Below, in pieces: positions 5,546-8,599 of a stretch of DNA of 8,599 bases. The stretch's first letter is position 1. Each line of letters begins with the position of its first letter. Location of the stretch: positions 1 through 8,599 of the forward strand of contig CAZPQN010000056.1 of the NCBI GenBank assembly GCA_964588795.1, given 5' to 3'. Origin of the DNA: CAZPQN01 sp964588795. GTDB taxonomy: Bacteria; Fidelibacterota; UBA2242. The notes under the pieces were generated by a model that was not told the origin of the DNA, did no database searches, and saw only the letters and a list, made by a program, of their open reading frames with translations. A program made the translations under genes and the position numbers.

Positions 5546-8398
5546 TCAAAGCGTCAGATCGAAGGCGATTACCCAGCGCAGGGCGAATTCCGCTTCACCG
5601 CGCGGCGGATGAGATACCCAGAGTGGAAAGTGAATGCCGAGCATGATTTCCTCGATGACGTTAAATTCCAAGCCGATCCCGGCATCCCTCTTCAAACGCG
5701 TCAGATTGATTTGCTCCAGAGTGGATGGCAGCCAGCCGGCATCGTAGAAAATTAGACAGTCGAAAGTCGCCGGCTCCTTACTGGCCAGCGACCGACGCAA
5801 TTCGGTGTTGCTGGTCAGGATGGCGCGTCCCTTAAGAGCGCGACCGCCGTAGCCGCGCATATCGCCCTCACCTTTGGCGAGACGGTACGACTCGAAGGCT
5901 AAATTCTCGAAGACGTTCTTGCCAAAAAAGTAGAAATACTCCTGCTTTGGCAGGTGCCCATTCGAGACACCGACGAACAAACGTTGATAGAAGAGACTCT
6001 GTTCAGTGATGCGGGCCTTGACCTGACCGTCAACGGACAATTTGGTGAACTCGTATTGACTGTCGAAGGCCGGCAACGCATGACTGCCTTTGACGAGAAA
6101 AGCATGCCGCCACTCGCCCCAGTTGTGAAAGTTGGTGAAATCGAAATAGGCCTTGAAAAGCCTGCCCGTCTCCCAGTTGGCGTTATTTAAATAGGCCAGG
6201 GAACGCACATTCTGGTAAGTCGTTCCCAACCTTAATCTTTGATAACCGGAGAGGCGTTCCAGTCCCAGATAGTGCAATTCGCCCAGATAGAATTCAGTCG
6301 CCATCTGGTTTTCGAAAAGGTCGAAATAATCCCTGACCCGCAGCTGAATGCGGGGTTTGAGCAAAATCGCCAAAATCGAGGTGCTGTAGCTGACGTCGTA
6401 GCCATAAGTCTGGCTTTTGTAGCCATAATTCATTCCAAAAGACCACTCATCCATACTTTTCGCCGGCAGTAATGGCTGTAAATTGATCCAGTAACGACTG
6501 CGCAGTTTGAATCCCACGCGGGTGTAATCCTGCCGATTGAAGTCGAAAGTCGGATAATAAAAAATCTGGTACGAGTCGAGGCGCGGCACGGAGGTCAGGA
6601 AATTGAAACTCAAGAGCCGCGGGTGGTAATTATTCAAACGATTGGTATCGCGCAGTATGCGATTGGGATCGAGGCTGATTTTGGTGACCGGCGCGGCGGT
6701 AATGAAGGTCACGGTATCGGTGCGCGAATGCGTAAAACGCGCGAGAGCAAAATATAATTGCCCTTGCCTGTCTCGGGCCAGAACCTCGATTGGCAGGTCG
6801 GTTTTGGGGCGCTGGGCAAGATAGACATCGGTGCGGTAGTGGTGCGGGCCTGATTCGTCAGTTTCCCGTTTATGTACCCTCGTGATGCGGCTATCCAGTG
6901 TTTCAACCCCCGCGTTGGTTCTCGTGTAATACGACAGAAAATCGTAACCGGATACGGCGGTGGCGAGTCGGAAGAACTCCGCCGGTTGAGGGCGGTGGGC
7001 AAGGCAGTAGCGGCGATATTCCGAGAGAATTTTCCGGAAAGCCTGGTCACCGAGGATGTAGGCGGTGGTTTCTAAGATTTTCTGGCTTTTGACGTAGCGG
7101 GTCTGCTCGCGGATGTAGGAGTAATTGGCGCGTTCACTGCTGGAAGAGGCCTGTTGCAGGATATTTTCCTTCTCGAAGCTGGAGAGAAACAGCGCCAGCA
7201 GACGGTTGGAAAAGGTGACCAGTTTGTTTTCACGGACTTTGAAAGTGGAACGCAAAACCGCGTAGCGCGCGGTCAGGTATTTATTGGCGGCTAAACTGGC
7301 GAATCCGTTGCTGATGGAAATGGCCTCCGGTTGGGCGTAGTCTTTATCGAACATCAGGTATTGCCGGGCAATTTCACGCGCTAAAATGTGCAGACTGATA
7401 TACTCCAGGCGCGTTACTCCCTGGTAGATTTGCTTCTCCAGCATGATAAAACCGGGAGCCGTGTACCCGCCGGGAATAACCGTCGGGAAAACCGTCAGAT
7501 GGTTGAGCGGCGCCGGAAAATATTGCTGGGCATAGAAACGCTGAATGTCTTTGGTAATGCGGACGATGAGGTTGTCAGAAACCGGATCGCTGATCGAACG
7601 CCGGGAGATCAGCCGCATTACGTCGCCGGTGGGGTTTTTTGTACTGCTGACGCGCGCCCCGGCGAGGGCGATGAAGGCGATTTCGCGGCAGCTGTCCGGT
7701 TTAAAAACGAATTGGATGCGTTCCGCATCCAGCGTCAACGTCGTATCATTGGCCAGCGAACCGGCTAATCGGAATCGGTCGGGAGTCACGCAGGTCATTT
7801 GGTAGAGCGCATTCTCCAGATGTACAGATTCTAAAGCAGGGCTTCCTTTTGGACGGATTGATGGTGATTGCAGGATCGGATAGAACGCGATCAGGCGGTA
7901 GATCGTACCGGTACGGGAAGGTACCAGGTAATGTCTTCCGCTCGGAAAATAGGTCGTAAAGTCAATCGTCAAAGTAACGGAATCTCCGGACGCGAGAATC
8001 CCGGGCAGGTTGATGGTCATTTGCGACGTCGAACTCCCGGTGAATACAACTGCCTGCCCGGCGATTGCCACCCGGGCGATATTCATCCAGGCTGGTTCAT
8101 CGAGTAAATTCTCAGATTTCTGATAGGCTTTGGAGCGTACATCGCGCAGAATATTGGGAGGCAGGAAAAAGGTGAGCGTACTGAGCCCGGAATCGCCGCG
8201 ATTATGGAAGACGACCTGCTCGGTACCTTTGAGAGTATAAGCGTCGGGATCGAGATGCAGTTCAAGGTTGTACCTGGTTTGCCCAAAGGCATCGCCGGCG
8301 GTGATGATCAAGATCGTTACCCAAATCATCCTGGCGAAGATTGACCGGATAGACTTGACCTCGGCCTGGGATTTTTCGGGAAATCGCGCTTCACTCAT
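5546..8398 (-). CDS. Outer-membrane protein: degenerate M1-peptidase-like ectodomain fused to an Omp85/BamA-type beta-barrel (950 aa)
   Basis: The predicted layout is a signal peptide (hydrophobic 24-35, cleavage near AFG-Q40), an M1 N-terminal beta-sandwich (about 43-255, opening YNLELHLDP), an M1 catalytic-like domain (about 270-500), a small beta-rich domain (about 500-590) and an outer-membrane barrel (about 595-950). The zinc site HEXXH-x18-E appears as REIAR (341-345) plus N364, so all three ligands are gone at exact spacing. GAMEN is replaced by GGYTA (310-314). The M1-type tyrosine (Y435) in YVKSQK is kept. The barrel has the Omp85 signature MRGYGGR (847-853), then FYDAGW (884-889) and GIGLEF (907-912). 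No POTRA repeats are seen. It is therefore probably a non-enzymatic, surface- or periplasm-facing domain on a barrel; its function is unknown. I preferred the ATG at 8398 to the TTG at 8434; neither has a strong Shine-Dalgarno. Confidence 0.85.
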   Translation of the reverse strand: MSEARFPEKSQAEVKSIRSIFARMIWVTILIITAGDAFGQTRYNLELHLDPDAYTLKGTEQVVFHNRGDSGLSTLTFFLPPNILRDVRSKAYQKSENLLDEPAWMNIARVAIAGQAVVFTGSSTSQMTINLPGILASGDSVTLTIDFTTYFPSGRHYLVPSRTGTIYRLIAFYPILQSPSIRPKGSPALESVHLENALYQMTCVTPDRFRLAGSLANDTTLTLDAERIQFVFKPDSCREIAFIALAGARVSSTKNPTGDVMRLISRRSISDPVSDNLIVRITKDIQRFYAQQYFPAPLNHLTVFPTVIPGGYTAPGFIMLEKQIYQGVTRLEYISLHILAREIARQYLMFDKDYAQPEAISISNGFASLAANKYLTARYAVLRSTFKVRENKLVTFSNRLLALFLSSFEKENILQQASSSSERANYSYIREQTRYVKSQKILETTAYILGDQAFRKILSEYRRYCLAHRPQPAEFFRLATAVSGYDFLSYYTRTNAGVETLDSRITRVHKRETDESGPHHYRTDVYLAQRPKTDLPIEVLARDRQGQLYFALARFTHSRTDTVTFITAAPVTKISLDPNRILRDTNRLNNYHPRLLSFNFLTSVPRLDSYQIFYYPTFDFNRQDYTRVGFKLRSRYWINLQPLLPAKSMDEWSFGMNYGYKSQTYGYDVSYSTSILAILLKPRIQLRVRDYFDLFENQMATEFYLGELHYLGLERLSGYQRLRLGTTYQNVRSLAYLNNANWETGRLFKAYFDFTNFHNWGEWRHAFLVKGSHALPAFDSQYEFTKLSVDGQVKARITEQSLFYQRLFVGVSNGHLPKQEYFYFFGKNVFENLAFESYRLAKGEGDMRGYGGRALKGRAILTSNTELRRSLASKEPATFDCLIFYDAGWLPSTLEQINLTRLKRDAGIGLEFNVIEEIMLGIHFPLWVSHPPRGEAEFALRWVIAFDLTL
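7364..7378 (-). other. Codons for REIAR, the position of the M1 zinc-binding HEXXH motif
   Basis: The minus strand encodes Arg-Glu-Ile-Ala-Arg within LAREIARQY, aligned with HEXXHQW of M1 peptidases. The general-base glutamate remains, but both zinc histidines are arginine. The third ligand, 19 residues after the second arginine, is asparagine (codon at 7309-7307, in SISNGFAS; active members have E at the aligned position). The surrounding sequence keeps the M1 pattern, so this is substitution within a preserved fold and not a frame error. Confidence 0.85.
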
Positions 8399-8525
8399 CG
8401 TTTTTAACTTAAAGTAACCACCGGAAACAGGCAAGAGGTGCCGGGATTTTTTCTCCGATCCGGATACCGTGGGTAAGGTGTTTGATAATTGCTCACGAAT
8501 GTTTTAAATTTGCGCGCTTTTTGAC
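8399..8525. promoter_or_regulatory. Divergent intergenic region between the operon and tRNA-Lys
   Basis: This 127-bp gap separates two divergently transcribed units. The right part holds a promoter for the tRNA. Any operon promoter on the minus strand would also be expected here, but I could not find a convincing -35/-10 pair for it. The best candidate (TTGCCT, 17 nt, TAAGTT) is weak and would leave almost no leader. There is no clear riboswitch or attenuator structure. Confidence 0.5.
8482..8510 (+). promoter_or_regulatory. Sigma70-like promoter for tRNA-Lys
   Basis: The plus strand shows TTGATA (8482-8487, -35) and, after 16-17 nt, TTAAAT/TAAATT (8504-8510, -10). These are followed by a G/C-rich stretch tgcgcgc before a start around 8517, a few bases ahead of the mature tRNA at 8526. 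A G/C-rich discriminator between -10 and +1 is a classic feature of stable-RNA promoters under stringent control. The match is by eye. Confidence 0.55.
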
Positions 8526-8598
8526 GCTCCAATAGCTCAATTGGTAGAGCAGCGGACTCTTAATCCGTTGGTTCAAGGTTCGAGTCCTTGTTGGAGCA
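8526..8598 (+). tRNA. tRNA-Lys (anticodon CTT)
   Basis: A full cloverleaf folds by eye. The acceptor stem is GCTCCAA (8526-8532) with TTGGAGC (8591-8597). The D stem is GCTC/GAGC with loop AATTGGTA. The anticodon stem is GCGGA/TCCGT with loop CTCTTAA, giving anticodon CTT at 8559-8561, which reads AAG (Lys). The variable loop has 5 nt. The T stem is CAAGG/CCTTG with loop TTCGAGT. The discriminator is A at 8598. The next base, C at 8599, could begin an encoded CCA, but the window ends there. Length without CCA is 73 nt. It is divergent from the protein operon and has its own promoter. Confidence 0.96.
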
Positions 8599-8599
8599 C

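Noticed and set aside
7388..7768. Plus-strand open frame of 126 codons inside the large outer-membrane gene
   Set aside because: The opposite strand carries a continuous M1-like domain; this frame is explained by codon bias of that gene.
8435..8470. Palindromic ATCCGGAT region as a possible operator or terminator
   Set aside because: The symmetric core is short, has no U-tract in a useful position, and is expected by chance.
8526..8598. The adjacent tRNA as a suppressor that could read the patatin amber codon
   Set aside because: Its anticodon is CTT (Lys, AAG), not CTA, so it cannot be the direct explanation for TAG decoding.
1..8599. Insertion sequences, CRISPR arrays, phage genes or long direct repeats
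   Set aside because: No transposase-like frame, repeat-spacer pattern or long repeat was seen by eye; the region reads as core chromosome plus one unusual outer-membrane gene.

Overview
The window is a bacterial chromosomal segment of about 50% G+C from a Gram-negative (diderm) organism. Periplasmic, inner-membrane and outer-membrane proteins are all encoded here. The mix of a type-2 (UMP-synthase-like) PyrF, an exported cyclophilin, DsbD and a large outer-membrane protein with an M1-peptidase-like ectodomain fits a lineage of the FCB superphylum or an uncultured relative. That placement is an inference from gene style and no species can be named.

Seven protein genes lie on the minus strand and look like one operon. 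In transcription order they are: (1) a 950-residue protein with a degenerate M1-peptidase-like ectodomain joined to an Omp85/BamA-type barrel, 8398 to 5546; (2) pyrF, 5490 to 4690; (3) pyrE, 4693 to 4118; (4) a YycJ/WalJ-like metallo-beta-lactamase-fold hydrolase, 4121 to 3354; (5) an exported cyclophilin, 3312 to 2671; (6) a patatin/RssA-like lipid hydrolase, 2674 to 1901, whose frame continues past an amber codon to 1772; (7) dsbD, 1759 to 11. Three junctions are 4-nt ATGA overlaps, which suggests translational coupling. On the plus strand, divergent from the operon, a tRNA-Lys(CTT) gene ends at the right edge behind a recognisable sigma70-like promoter.

Functionally the operon joins the last two steps of UMP synthesis (PyrE, then PyrF) to cell-envelope functions: periplasmic prolyl isomerisation, delivery of reducing power to the periplasm, a lipid hydrolase, and an outer-membrane barrel protein.

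Two points deserve attention. The Omp85-type protein carries an M1 domain in which all three zinc-ligand positions are replaced at exactly the canonical spacing (REIAR-x18-N instead of HEXXH-x18-E), so it looks like a pseudopeptidase receptor or chaperone domain fused to a barrel. The patatin gene has a TAG after codon 257, but the same frame runs 42 more family-like codons to a TAA that sits 12 nt before dsbD. This is a fresh nonsense mutation, a sequencing error, or amber readthrough/recoding.
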